Below, in pieces: positions 10,301 to 19,800 of a stretch of 64,000 bases of DNA. The stretch's first letter is position 1. Every line of letters begins with the position of its first letter. Under the pieces are notes generated by a model. That model ran no database searches. It was not told the origin of the DNA and saw only the letters and a list, made by a program, of their open reading frames with translations. The stretch lies in assembly GCF_001625215.2 (NCBI RefSeq), contig NC_030386.2:18694545-18758544 (forward strand), given 5' to 3'. The position numbers were made by a program, and so were the translations under genes. Source of the stretch: Daucus carota subsp. sativus (lineage: Eukaryota > Streptophyta > Magnoliopsida > Apiales > Apiaceae).

Positions 10301-12594
10301 TTCATGGATAGGTGGTATATCGAGGTTACAATCCGCATGTCCCTTAAGATAGGTCTGCCCAGGATCCCGTTATAGGAGATGTCTTCGTTGACTACCATGA
10401 ATTCTGCAACCTGAGTGACAGCCCGGGGTTCCACTCCGAGGGTGATCGGGAGTCTTACCCTTCCAACAATCTGGACAGCATTCCCCGTAAAACCATACAA
10501 CTCATTATAGCAAGCCATCATATCCTTATCCGCCATTTTCATTCTTTGGTACGCACTGTAAGCCAAGATATTGACAGAGCTTCCGTTATCGACAAGAAGC
10601 CTGTGTACATTGACATTTCCGATCACGGCTGTTACCACCAGGGCATCGCTATGAGGATGGTGTACCGCGCGCGCATCCCCCTCAGTGAAGGTAATGTCCA
10701 TAGTCTCCCCTTTGAACATTTTGGGAGGCCTTTCAGACAGATGGCACACATTGGTTAAGGGCGGCCCTCGGGCTTCCCGTACATATCTCTTCATAGCACT
10801 GCGTCCCTGGCCTCCCACGAAGGGCCCTCCGATGATCATTCGTACACTACCAGCGCGGGTGTTACGGTTGGCTTCCTGGTTATTTGCCCTTTCAGCTTTC
10901 TTTTCCTTATATTTCTTAGCCTCTTGGGCTACAAACTCCGTCAGGTACCCTGTTCTGATAAGATCCTCTATGTGGTCTTTAAGATGAACACATTCCGCCG
11001 TGTCATGTCCGTTCAAATCGTGGAAAGCACAATATTTTCCCTGATCTTTCTTTCCAGGGGGTCCATTTCGAAAGGGCTTCCGGAAGAGTCTCGCCTTGTC
11101 TCCGACCTCAAAAATGTGATCTATAGAAGCCGTTAGTGGCGTGTATTCGTGGTACCTCGCTTCTCTTGCCTTTCTCATTGTCAACCTTGACTTATCGAAG
11201 CCCTGCGTGCTGGTTGTGTTCACGGTAATGGGTGAAGTCTTGCCGTCTCGGCTCGAGGATTTTTCGCCAGCAGGCCTTACGTAGGGATTCCTCTTGTAGG
11301 TGTTCCTCCTATCTGGGCTGTAAGACCTATCCCTCTTGTTTTTCCAGCTGCTACGGCTTTCAGACTTTGACTCCTTCTTCAACTTAGCCAGGGATTCCTC
11401 GATCACTTTATGGGGTTCAGCCCTAGCAAAGAAGTCAGCTAGGGTTTCAGGCTCTCGCCCTTGCAACTCCTTCCAAAAGTCTGTTCCAGGCCTTACCCCC
11501 GCTATCAAGAAATTCTTCAGGGTTTCCTTTGAAGTTGGCCTAACCCGGGGTACCTCTGCGTTGAAGCGCTTGAAATATTCTCTCAATGTCTCATGTTCCT
11601 TTTGCTTAATGTTGGCCAGGGTGTTGGCAGGTGGGGCGTAAGTGACGGAAGCCCTGAATTGTCCCACAAATAGTTCGCACATTTTCCTCCAAGAGCTGAT
11701 GGAGTCAGCGGGAAGCCTCTTGAACCAGTGATGAGCGTCATCCCTGAGGGTTGCAGCCAACAAGCGACATTTTGTGAGGTCCGGAATCTGGTAGACCTCC
11801 ATCTCAGTGTCAAACCGGCTAAGATACTCCACGGGATCCGTGGTTCCGTTAAATCGCAGGTCGCCAACCCCCCTGTAGATACGTGGTAGGGGTGACTCCC
11901 TAACCTTCTTAGTAAAAGGTGACTTTACGGTAAGCTCGGCTTTCGACTTCTTATCGGCTTTCACCTTCTTTAGGGCTTCCAGTAGTTCTTCCATCTTGCA
12001 CTTATCATCCCCATCATTGAGTGCAACCTCATAATCATCATCCAGGGGTTGGTCTTTCTTCTTGCTCACTTCATTATCATTGTGCGACCCTGAGCTTTCC
12101 TCATCGTCATGAATGGAGATAACCTTTGACGGCCTTTGGTTTTTATCCTTTGACCGAGCTTCAGACGTGGGCTTCTCCGGTCGTTGACTGGGAGGAGCCC
12201 TATATTGCGAGCCTTCAGGTCCATCCCCGTTAGGGGCCTTGTTGCCAAGCCTGTGCCGCAAGTCTTGCTCGGTCAGTTTCCTCCCAAGGCGGTCGAACAC
12301 ACTAGCAGCCTGTGAGTGCTCTCTATCATCCATTTCGGGGTTAGCTTCTTTCTCAGGGTTGCCACCTTCTTTTCTGCCGCCTTCTGCACCGAAATCTAGC
12401 TTGGTGGGAGTCACCTTGCTAGCCTTTTTCGACCTTGCTGACTTTCTTTTCAAGGAGGCAATCCTCCTACTCATTCTCTTCATTTTTGCCTTCATCTCCT
12501 CGCGGGTCAGTTCTCCGCTTGGAAGATCGCTTTCATCCTGCGTAGCGCCTTCCGGCGTCTTGGGGTTTTCAGTGTTTTCGGGAATTTCTGACAT
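7306..12594 (-). CDS. Gag-protease-RT-RNase H polyprotein, truncated in integrase by MITE
   Basis: A 1,762-residue frame. Rough order by residue: Gag near 240-400 (DDAHHWFKRLP at about 285), a Cys/His knuckle-like stretch near 520 (YCAFHDLNGHDTAEC), aspartic protease near 668 (LVDNGSS), reverse transcriptase near 1085-1200 (YVDDMLVKS at about 1190), first RNase H near 1340, second RNase H near 1485-1610, and the integrase HHCC zinc finger near 1705-1750. The first RNase H lacks the usual first Asp (LYLGVSEFS where LETDAS is common). The second, archaeal-like one keeps its acids (YVDGA, NNDAEYEAL, VYSDS, NADADALA). This dual arrangement is typical of Tat. The frame ends at a TAG supplied by the MITE at 7306-7308. 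A short leader of 46 bp separates the ATG from the LTR. Confidence 0.93.
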   Translation of the reverse strand: MSEIPENTENPKTPEGATQDESDLPSGELTREEMKAKMKRMSRRIASLKRKSARSKKASKVTPTKLDFGAEGGRKEGGNPEKEANPEMDDREHSQAASVFDRLGRKLTEQDLRHRLGNKAPNGDGPEGSQYRAPPSQRPEKPTSEARSKDKNQRPSKVISIHDDEESSGSHNDNEVSKKKDQPLDDDYEVALNDGDDKCKMEELLEALKKVKADKKSKAELTVKSPFTKKVRESPLPRIYRGVGDLRFNGTTDPVEYLSRFDTEMEVYQIPDLTKCRLLAATLRDDAHHWFKRLPADSISSWRKMCELFVGQFRASVTYAPPANTLANIKQKEHETLREYFKRFNAEVPRVRPTSKETLKNFLIAGVRPGTDFWKELQGREPETLADFFARAEPHKVIEESLAKLKKESKSESRSSWKNKRDRSYSPDRRNTYKRNPYVRPAGEKSSSRDGKTSPITVNTTSTQGFDKSRLTMRKAREARYHEYTPLTASIDHIFEVGDKARLFRKPFRNGPPGKKDQGKYCAFHDLNGHDTAECVHLKDHIEDLIRTGYLTEFVAQEAKKYKEKKAERANNQEANRNTRAGSVRMIIGGPFVGGQGRSAMKRYVREARGPPLTNVCHLSERPPKMFKGETMDITFTEGDARAVHHPHSDALVVTAVIGNVNVHRLLVDNGSSVNILAYSAYQRMKMADKDMMACYNELYGFTGNAVQIVGRVRLPITLGVEPRAVTQVAEFMVVNEDISYNGILGRPILRDMRIVTSIYHLSMKFPTPNGVGCVRGCQADSRECYSNALRSAVKACKEAQQMDEDIPESCYKQVDIEEEPETKAQGKVLIKFVKATCNMVIIVQHPGEDPYLEASHAVHEGLASTDTLPVKNIDTAETLVEGIVEDVTDSDFEGDGQKQPQNKKQENECEAPCDFNSAMVTYQLGNRPRLPVHEILGTQPQEGGNKEVTVEIDLDPRMPETQVKTGAAGDTLSILVDESDPTKELKIGEQLGPDLRETLTAFLKNNLDVFAWNHSDMIGIHPEVMCHHLNVDPDRKGVRQKRRPISGERATALQEEVDRLLKAGLVKEAFYPTWLANPVLVKKPNGKWRTCIDFTDLNKACPKDSFPLPRIDQLVDSTAGHALLSFMDAYSGYNQIPMFEPDQEHTSFITDRGLYCYIGMPFGLLNAGATYQRLVNKMFKDQIGRTMEVYVDDMLVKSKEAYDHVTHLSEMFDILRDYRMKLNPQKCVFGVESGKFLGFIVNHRGIEANPAKIKALIEMRSPRNVKEVQCLTGRVAALNRFISKSSDKCREFFTAIKKGQKFEWTTECEAAFLKLKEQLGSPPLLAKPTEGEALILYLGVSEFSISAVLIKEEEQAQQPVYYVSKRLLDAETRYSNMEKLAYALILASRKLRPYFQAHKIEVRTSFPLRQVLHKPEASGRIMKWAVELGQFDIEYKPRTAIKGQALADFILEFPPTFGVEGMECTPEPQSSVAIPENCSPWWNLYVDGAVNGNGAGTGIVLVSPEGHKLQSSIHFDFNATNNDAEYEALIAGLRLALEMRVENMNVYSDSMLVVWHIRGGFQARGPRTDLYMRYAQELIGKFREIKLEQIPRSENADADALAKLGSQRDAHMLGVIPLEIQYQPSIPKIEVMDVEADETNLWTTPIHEYIANGTLPTDKDEARKLRYKAAQYVIYDGILYKRGFNRPLLRCVAGVRCEYIMREVHEGICGNHSGGASLAHKILRQGYYWPTLHKDAHAFARACDSCQRFSNTNKSPAVPLK

Positions 12595-12617
12595 CTCTCC
12601 TCTCTAAGATCAGTAAT

Positions 12618-12635
12618 CCCCTCCTTCTAGCGCCA
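12618..12635 (-). other. Primer-binding-site-like motif
   Basis: On the minus strand TGGCGCTAGAAGGAGGGG lies 5 bp downstream of the LTR end, where a tRNA primer would anneal to start reverse transcription. The same 18-mer follows the LTR of the unrelated-looking element at 45,973. I cannot assign the tRNA. Confidence 0.65.
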
Positions 12636-12640
12636 AAAAG

Positions 12641-13581
12641 TGTTGTGAGAGGAATTGATACAACACCCCCAGAACCGTATAGCACAATTATAGGGATATC
12701 TGTTACAACTACGAGAATCACGGCTAGCTCTTAGGGGCTACCGTTGACATAAACTAACGAAACAAATGAGAAACAAGTGTGTTTAAGGGCTGAGCTTGCA
12801 AAGAACCAAACAACGAGGCCGGAATTATGGAATTCCGTCCTGCAATTGCCCGGAAATATCTGTCACAAAGGTTACACGTGCCTCTCTTTAGAGTGTAGAA
12901 CTCGTGAAAATGATTCTCGTCCCTTTGCAAGGTGCCTACATACCCTATATTTATAGGGATCAAGCCCATGTAGTTCTCGATTTAGGACTCTGAAGAGATA
13001 AGCTCTTATCCCCTCTAGTTTAGGATAAAACAGCCTTCTTTCAGTAGTTATCCAGCGGTATCCCACTCCAAGTAGGTCACTTGAAGCCTTCATCTTCAAT
13101 ATATATCCGAATATATGTGAATTATCTCCTCCCATCATAATTATCTTCATAATAGATGCATTTATCCCTTAATTCGTAGATAAATAATAGCTGATACACT
13201 CCCAATATGTCTCCAATTCGTCCTCCTAGAAACAAGGAAGAAGAGTCCTGTTCGGAGTCTGCCTACCATTCTGCCCAGGCGGCGGAAGCCCTGCCAGCGG
13301 CATCCCCTAGCTGCACCCCCATAACTGCAAGCCAGGACGCACTTAGCGGTAACCCCTAGCAGCGGTAACCCCTAAAGCGCCTTCAGGTGCAACCCCATTC
13401 TGATGGCAGCCTTCATTATGCTTCCAGTGTAAGTCCGTACTCCTTCTTGTACACCTTCAGTGATCCACCCAGCCATGGTGAAGCCCATTATTCTTAACCA
13501 AATGATTCCAATAAGCCCAAGTGAAGCCCAAATAATATGATGGGCTATAAAATAAGCCCAGGGAGATCTTATGGCACAACA
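12641..13581 (-). repeat. 5' LTR of the Tat element (941 bp)
   Basis: The ends are a short inverted repeat: TGTTGTG at 12641 and CACAACA ending at 13581, giving TG..CA termini in element orientation. A PBS-like motif follows directly on the inner side. The expected partner LTR is outside the window, so LTR identity and target duplication (which would be CTGTC at 13582-13586) cannot be checked here. The region includes tRNA-free, unique-looking sequence and a TATA motif. Confidence 0.8.
12948..12955 (-). promoter_or_regulatory. TATA box in the LTR
   Basis: TATAAATA on the minus strand inside the LTR, in a short palindromic setting (CCCTATAAATATAGGG). It lies about 300 bp from the inner LTR edge, a reasonable place for the U3/R promoter of the element. 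Confidence 0.5.
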
Positions 13582-14570
13582 CTGTCATTAATAGATTCTT
13601 TTAAAGAAATATAACTGTAGTAAAATTCAATTATTTAAAACATTTGAGAGAATATATTTGTGTATTAAAATAAATACAGAAGTATTTGTTTGAGAAATAT
13701 TATTTGTCGGGAGATTCGGTGTTTCAAATAAATGAAAATCTTAATTTGATTTCACAACTTTTCTAATATAGACAAAAATGAAAAGTACAGTGGTAATCAA
13801 GTAGACTCCTTAAGAGAATATAATTGTATTAAAATTCAACTAAGTTCTCTAAAATAATCTTTAATGTAATTTAAAATTCTCTTAAGTGTGCTATTAAGTA
13901 TTATTGAATCTTACTTTTAAAATAATTAAAAAATAGTTAATGTTATTGTTTTCAAAAAGTAATAATAATAGTTTAGTGTGCTAATAAGATTATTAAAATT
14001 ATATTAAAGTGTTCTACCAATTATTTCATTAATTTATTGAAAAGCTAAAACTAAAAAAATTATTTATTATATAATAATATTATAATTCTTTTAAGTGCTC
14101 TTTTAAAATTTAAGCTAGTGTTCTTTAATATATTCTTACAAAGAAATTTAAATTATATTAGTATAAAGATGATCATATTTACAAAAGTCAAAATCCAACA
14201 AAACATTTTTACGAAAGATTATTCTTTGTTAAGTGTTCTTTAAGTACACGTTAAACACAATAGTAGATAGAATTGTGAGCATATCCAAACGTTTTTTGAA
14301 AGACCAAGTACATTAATAAAGCCATATATCGACTTAGAGATTACAGAAGAAAGGGCTTAATATTCTACGAGAGTTAGTGATTTCTTTTTTATCAAGCAAA
14401 GCATTGCATTAATCCAAAAGATAAGTACATGAAGATTATACACGCCTGCAGAAGACTAGAAAAGAACATTGGTTCTACTGCTTGGCCATGCCCAAAAAAA
14501 CAAACAAAAGACTTTTAGATAGCTAAATAACTAGTGAACTCAACGGACCCAACAATTCAAAAACTCTTCT
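13582..14570. other. AT-rich flank, no gene seen
   Basis: Strongly AT-rich sequence right of the LTR with no long ORF, no repeat with clear ends and no recognisable gene. It may be old decayed transposon sequence. Confidence 0.5.
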
Positions 14571-14587
14571 GAAGGCATTGATCCCAC

Positions 14588-15220
14588 TCAGCCAAAACTT
14601 GCGCCACATCCATGAGTTTCCATAACTTCTATCATGTCAAGATCCTGTTCTCTCTCCCTTGTAAACGCTAAAGAATCTTCCAGTGGAGAATTCGCGTCTG
14701 CATCTTGTTCTTTGGCTAAGTTCTCGCTCCATGAATGTACTGCTTGCTCGAAAATATTTTTAGCACAAATGCCTTCCCAAACTACTGCTTCTAGATCAAT
14801 TACCTCAGCCTCAAAGAGTGGAGATAATTCCTTTAAAAAACCAGAATCCAGAACCTGCACTGCAACTTCACTTGAATCACTACAAAAGTTAGTGATTACA
14901 ACGGAAGCAAAAGCCAAAAGGAAAAAGTAAAGATTGAGCAAATTAGAGAAGGCTACCACTGCCTCGACTTAAACTAGATCAACAAAACCAACTACAAGAT
15001 AAATCAAAGTTAGAACTAGAACTGAATGAGACCGTAAAAGAAAATTGGAACAAATCCAAGAGACCTTCATCCTCTCTTCTAACTGATCCTCGAGGACAGT
15101 TTTTTTATTTTCTGAGAGGGAAGATATCACATCAACAAGGATACCTGAATTCATGTTTATAACCAGTAGCTTTAAGCTTGAACTCAGTTTTGTATGTTCC
15201 TTTAGCTGTTCTTCTAAGTT
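14588..15220 (-). pseudogene. Gene remnant of unknown family, possibly coiled-coil
   Basis: Two exon-like blocks on the minus strand. The right one (about 15,075-15,220) reads as a charged helical stretch (LEEQLKEHTKL, SSLSEN, LEDQLEE). The left one (14,588 to about 14,882) follows an acceptor-like TTTTGTAG and reads FLKELSPLFEAEVIDL and ICAKNIFEQAVHSW, ending at a stop at 14,588. I see no start exon, and the frame shifts within the right block, so I take it as a fragment. I do not recognise the family; the amino-acid composition suggests a coiled-coil plant protein. It could instead be the 3' end of a real gene whose other exons I failed to see. Confidence 0.4.
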
Positions 15221-15239
15221 TCGCTGCATAAAAAGAAGA

Positions 15240-15635
15240 ACATATGACGATCTGTTAAAAGAATTAACCTTGAATCTTTCCCATCATTGATCGTCTCCAT
15301 CAGATAGCTTCAAGGTTTTGAAGTGTATGTATGTTTTATATTAATAGTAAAAATGTAAAAGTCAATTAGTAATTGTTATTATTGGGAAGCTTTGATTAGT
15401 GATTACGTTACCATATATCAAGGATATCAATCACTGAATCGATTCCATATATATCAAAATCTCAGAGATTTCTTATTTAATAATTGAATACCCTTATCCT
15501 TGAATCATCCAATAAATTTCAAGATTGCCATTGATATTTTATAGTAATTAAATAATAACTGATAGAATTAATCAACGGTGTAGGATGTGGTCTCCCGGTT
15601 CTCTTGATAAAATAGTTCTCCCTCGAACCTTACTC

Positions 15636-15666
<31 letters not shown>

Positions 15667-16004
15667 TATGAGTTTAATGTAAAGTATATATATTGAAATA
15701 TTATGAATTATTAGGTATGAATATTAACATTTTACTTAATTTTATATGCCCAATACAAAACTTAAATTCATTTCATCAATATTTTTCTCAATTATTGTGC
15801 ATTAAAAAATTTAAATATAATAAAAATATAAAATATAAATGATAAGTTGAATGATTGTATACAATTAAGTTAACATGTTTCACGTGTTTATTGTACTAGA
15901 CGAAACTTGTAAAAACCCCTTTTTATATTCCTATATTTTAAAAAAATCAATCATCACATTTTTTTATAAATATATAATTTTTAATTTTTATTTAATTTTA
16001 TTTT
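15240..16004. other. AT-rich spacer with (TA)n microsatellite
   Basis: No coding signal. A run of about ten TA dinucleotides lies near 15,640-15,660. The rest is low-complexity AT-rich sequence. Confidence 0.5.
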
Positions 16005-16176
16005 TTAAATACCCGAATTAGACCCGAACCCGAACCGAAACCCGAAAAAACCCGACGGATTGGATCTGGATCTTCATTTTCCAGAACCGAACCCGAACCC
16101 GAACCGACCCGAAATATAATGGATCGGGTCTGGATTTCAAGAAACCCGACCCGACCCGACCCGTTGCCATCCCTAC
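16005..16176. mobile_element. One-ended hAT-type MITE fragment
   Basis: A block of repeated ACCCGA/CCCGAA words ends in TTGCCATCCCTA, the complement of TAGGGATGGCAA, a common hAT MITE terminus in plants. I find no matching left terminus or 8-bp duplication, so it appears truncated on the left. Confidence 0.55.
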
Positions 16177-16528
16177 AGTTGTGTTTTATCGACAACTCAT
16201 TTATTCTAAAAAAAATGCTAAGCATCTCAAAAAATGTTTCCAATTTTTTTGTAATTTATAATGTATGATTTGTTTGCTCATGCTAATAATAATGGGACTG
16301 AGGCGGACGCGACTTGTGTATTCGGAACAAATGAATCCTATATCCTTCTCTGTTGTGTTTTATGTACAACTAAAACAAGTACATCAATCCTACATCACTA
16401 TGGTTTTTCTCGTTACATTCTTTTGGGGTACAAAATGAATGCACTTTAAAAGTTCTCCCTTTTAGTATCTCATTTACACATGAACCGTCTCTACTACATT
16501 GTAACGATCCTCGCGTTCTCTGGGGAGC
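16177..16528. other. Spacer between MITE fragment and PIP5K 3' region
   Basis: No gene or repeat with clear ends seen. Confidence 0.4.
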
Positions 16529-16728
16529 ACATTTGTCGAGTATAAATATGATGGCGGAAATTGCAGTGAATATGACCAACCTCTGATGGCCTGAACATTT
16601 GTCGAGTATAAATATGATGGCGGAAATTGCAGTGAATATGACCAACCTCTGATGGCCTGAACATTTGTCGAGTATAAATATGATGGCGGAAATTGCAGTG
16701 AAGATCTTCCGACCAACCTCTGATGGCC
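16529..16728. repeat. Three 66-bp tandem units in the PIP5K 3' UTR region
   Basis: Units start at 16529, 16595 and 16661, each beginning ACATTTGTCGAGTATAAATA. The first two are identical as far as I can read. The third diverges at its end, where ATGACC is replaced by GATCTTCCGACC. The array begins 88 bp beyond the PIP5K stop codon, so it is probably transcribed as part of the 3' UTR. Confidence 0.9.
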
Positions 16729-16815
16729 ATTCATATGACAGGCTATTTTACTCGAGACTGACTGTACATGAAGGCTTCTAGCCACTACCTGAAACTTGTA
16801 CCTGGAATATCAACT

Positions 16816-19800
16816 CTAATTGTCATCTACAAAAACTTGAAGTATGAAATCACGGAAACGTTTGGAGTATTGTTTGGGATCGACTGCTGAGATTGAAGTC
16901 GCGTCGTATTGGAATGATTTGTATGCATGCTCGAGCTTCTTGCTGATGTCGTAATCCTGCAGTATATCTATTATACCAAAGTAGAGTATGACATTGTAAC
17001 ATTCTCCGGTTGGATCTCCTATTAACTGAGTCTCAAAGCTTCTAACTGTTTGCTCGACCCGGGCAGGCATGTGTACGCCTAGTTTAATTGGCGTCTCCCT
17101 GCAAAAAAAAAGATAATAAGAGACTGATAATAAAGAAAAACATTACTGAGTTAACTTGAGAATGCATTAGGAAACACAATAACAGCTTTAGGAATCAAAG
17201 AATCCATCACTGTCTGGAGTTAAATTTTCAATGAACAGCAAAATTTATTACCCCGATGAAGAGCGATCCATGCCAGGCGTAGAAAGAGGACTTGTTCCGA
17301 CTTTATCACTTTCTTGATTACCTGCATGAGATATTCAACAATCCCTCGGTTTATAAAGTATGTCAGGACAAGACTAGCAAGAATATGAAATCAGATAGGG
17401 GACATTACAACCTTCTCTACTGGGATTTCCCGGGAAGTGAATCCCAACTAATAGACTGTAATCCATTATTCTCTCCTGTTCAAGAAAATCGCAGTCCTTT
17501 TCCACTTGTCTACAAAAACAGTTTTAAAGTTAAATGGTTGAATTGTTGCTTGATAACAGTTAAATGTCGTTTATAGGATTTAATGAGTGAAACTGAAAGT
17601 AAAGAGCTAAAAGATGCGAAGAAACATTATGAGAATCATTAGTTTAAGCTATGAATAATCAATGAAATGAATGATATCGAATTCAGAGAAGTTTGTAGCC
17701 AGAGTTCATATTCTACAATGCAAAATTTTCTGACTTGGTATATGCAGTTTCAATCTCACTTTGGTACCTTGTTAGAAATGAAGCTATCCAGAACTAGTTA
17801 TACTCTGTCTGGGAGACACAAGAGAGCTTACCTGCAGAACTCTTCGAACCACAGGTTCCGTAATCGGAAGATAAAACTAAGATCAAGGTCCTTCAATGTT
17901 GTCGTGGCTTCAATCTCAGATTCAGGTTTGTCTGTGATTCGGCCAAGAGAAGAGCCTTTCAAGTCATAACGCCTGTGAATGGGTGTCTCAGTACAGCACA
18001 AGTTTCCCATTATAACAAATCGAACCTGGCACATAAGTGCCAAAAATATTAGAAAAACATTGACTTGAGTGTGTTTGTTAATATCTTGAAATGCATGGTG
18101 GGATTTTTTGTAGAATCAAATTACTTTTCTTTGAGCAGACCCTGTCAATTTTACACAATGTAGGCCAAAGAAGGTGGTCACTAGAGTGTTCTCACAGGCT
18201 CGAACATGACTGTAATAGGCAGGAAGCATCCTCTTCAAAACCTGTATTTGGAATTTACACATTTCAGTTCTTTCTCCTAACAAATGCACAAGTAATCATA
18301 AAATCTGTTGTTCACACTCGTATTTCTAAATTTTAAACCTAGCGAGTGAAACCGGATATGTGTAGTAAGTGAAACAGAAAGCTAAATTGTTATGAAGTTA
18401 AGTTTAAACTCACTTTAACTTCAGCCTTCTTAATGGTTTTTATCATGTACTTGTCATCATTGGTCAGGTAAAAGAAGCTTCCACTTTTTCCAGGTGATGA
18501 GAGCTCCCTGAGAGCATCATTCCCGCATATGGATAGCATGTAATCAGCCGGATCCACCTTAAATAACTTCCTAAGGGTCCTGAAGTTTATTATATATAGA
18601 TCAGCACATCATCGTTACTAGAAATAGCGTATAGATTAACATAACAGGTACATGAAGTGTCTTCCACCAATACAAATATGATCTCTGTATCTTCGATCAC
18701 TTCAAAGAACTTCAAAGTTTGCTTAGAAAAAAAAATGTTGTGTTTTAAGACGCCAGTTATCTATTACTAATTGTACAAACTAAACATAACAAGCGCACAG
18801 ACTTTATAATCGACAAAAAAACCCAGTAAAGAATAGTTCATTACAATTAGATAAATCTGACAAACTACCTGAACCTGTCAGGAAAAAAAAAGAAGAAAAG
18901 AGAAACTACCTGAAAACCAATGGGCAGTAATCCTTCCACTTGAAGTCACATGATTGATGAGGTGGCGTGTTCTTTGATCCTTCGGGAGGAAACCTGGTCC
19001 ATACTTTTTCCTTGGTATCAAAAGCTGTAGGCTTTAAGTCGAGAGAAGTAGCAGGAGCAGGCCTTCCTACAGAATGCCTTGGCGGTTGAACCTCGTGTTA
19101 GTCACTAGCAGAAAGATTTCAGAATATGGATAAAAATCTAAAAAGACCACAAAAGCTGTAACATTTGCTCAGGACGCTATTGCAAACACAGGTACGCTAC
19201 ACCTGTTTCTGAGGAATGACCAGTATTCATATTCTGTTAACAATTTTATCAGTGTTGGCTAAAATTTCCATTTCAGGTAAAACTAAATAATAAATAAGAC
19301 TGCCCAAGTCCTCCGTCATCTTTTGTACTTACTTCACATCGCTAATACTGATTCAATTACAGTTCAGTGATTTCTTATACACTAGGGTTCTACATCTACC
19401 ACAACCTTATAAAAAGCTCATTCTCTAACCTTCCCACAGTAACCACTTCTTGATATTTATAAAACACAACTGAAAAGGCACATAGCAATTTGATTTGTAA
19501 CTGTCATTTCCTTTTAAACTTGTATGGTGTGTCAAACTTGAAAGTATTCTGGTTTGATTTATGAAAAAGGTGCCTTGCAGATTAGAACAACGTAAGCAAC
19601 ATAATTATTACTGTGCACACCTCCCTGAGGAGTCTTATATATAAACACACATGAGTTAGGGATATTGCATCATACTGCAATATTATTACAAAGTTGCCTT
19701 CAAGGTTTTTTTTCCAATTCTGATCAATTGCGCCAAATCACATGTACAGTTGTACACTGTCTTTCTGCAAAGCGATAATAGGGTTATGGAATTCTTTTTG

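Larger units (their letters stand above)
1..13581 (-). mobile_element. Tat-type Ty3/gypsy LTR retrotransposon, left end beyond window
   Basis: The parts lie in the order expected for a Tat-clade Ty3/gypsy element read on the minus strand: LTR (13581-12641), primer-binding-like motif, one long gag-pol frame (12594 down to 5714 apart from one insertion), a tandem-repeat-rich 3' region (5240-4291) and an extra ORF in antisense (1248-3590). No second copy of the LTR is visible between 1 and 1200, so the element runs off the left edge and is longer than 13.5 kb. The clade call rests on two seen traits: a second, archaeal-like RNase H after a degenerate first one, and the antisense ORF with a Transposase_28-like region, both known for Tat elements. 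The frames are open apart from the MITE insertion, which points to a fairly young copy. Confidence 0.88.

Noticed and set aside
7381-12607. Several plus-strand frames of 70-130 residues opposite gag-pol
   Set aside because: They mirror the polyprotein on the other strand and carry no motifs of their own. The real antisense gene of this element lies outside pol.
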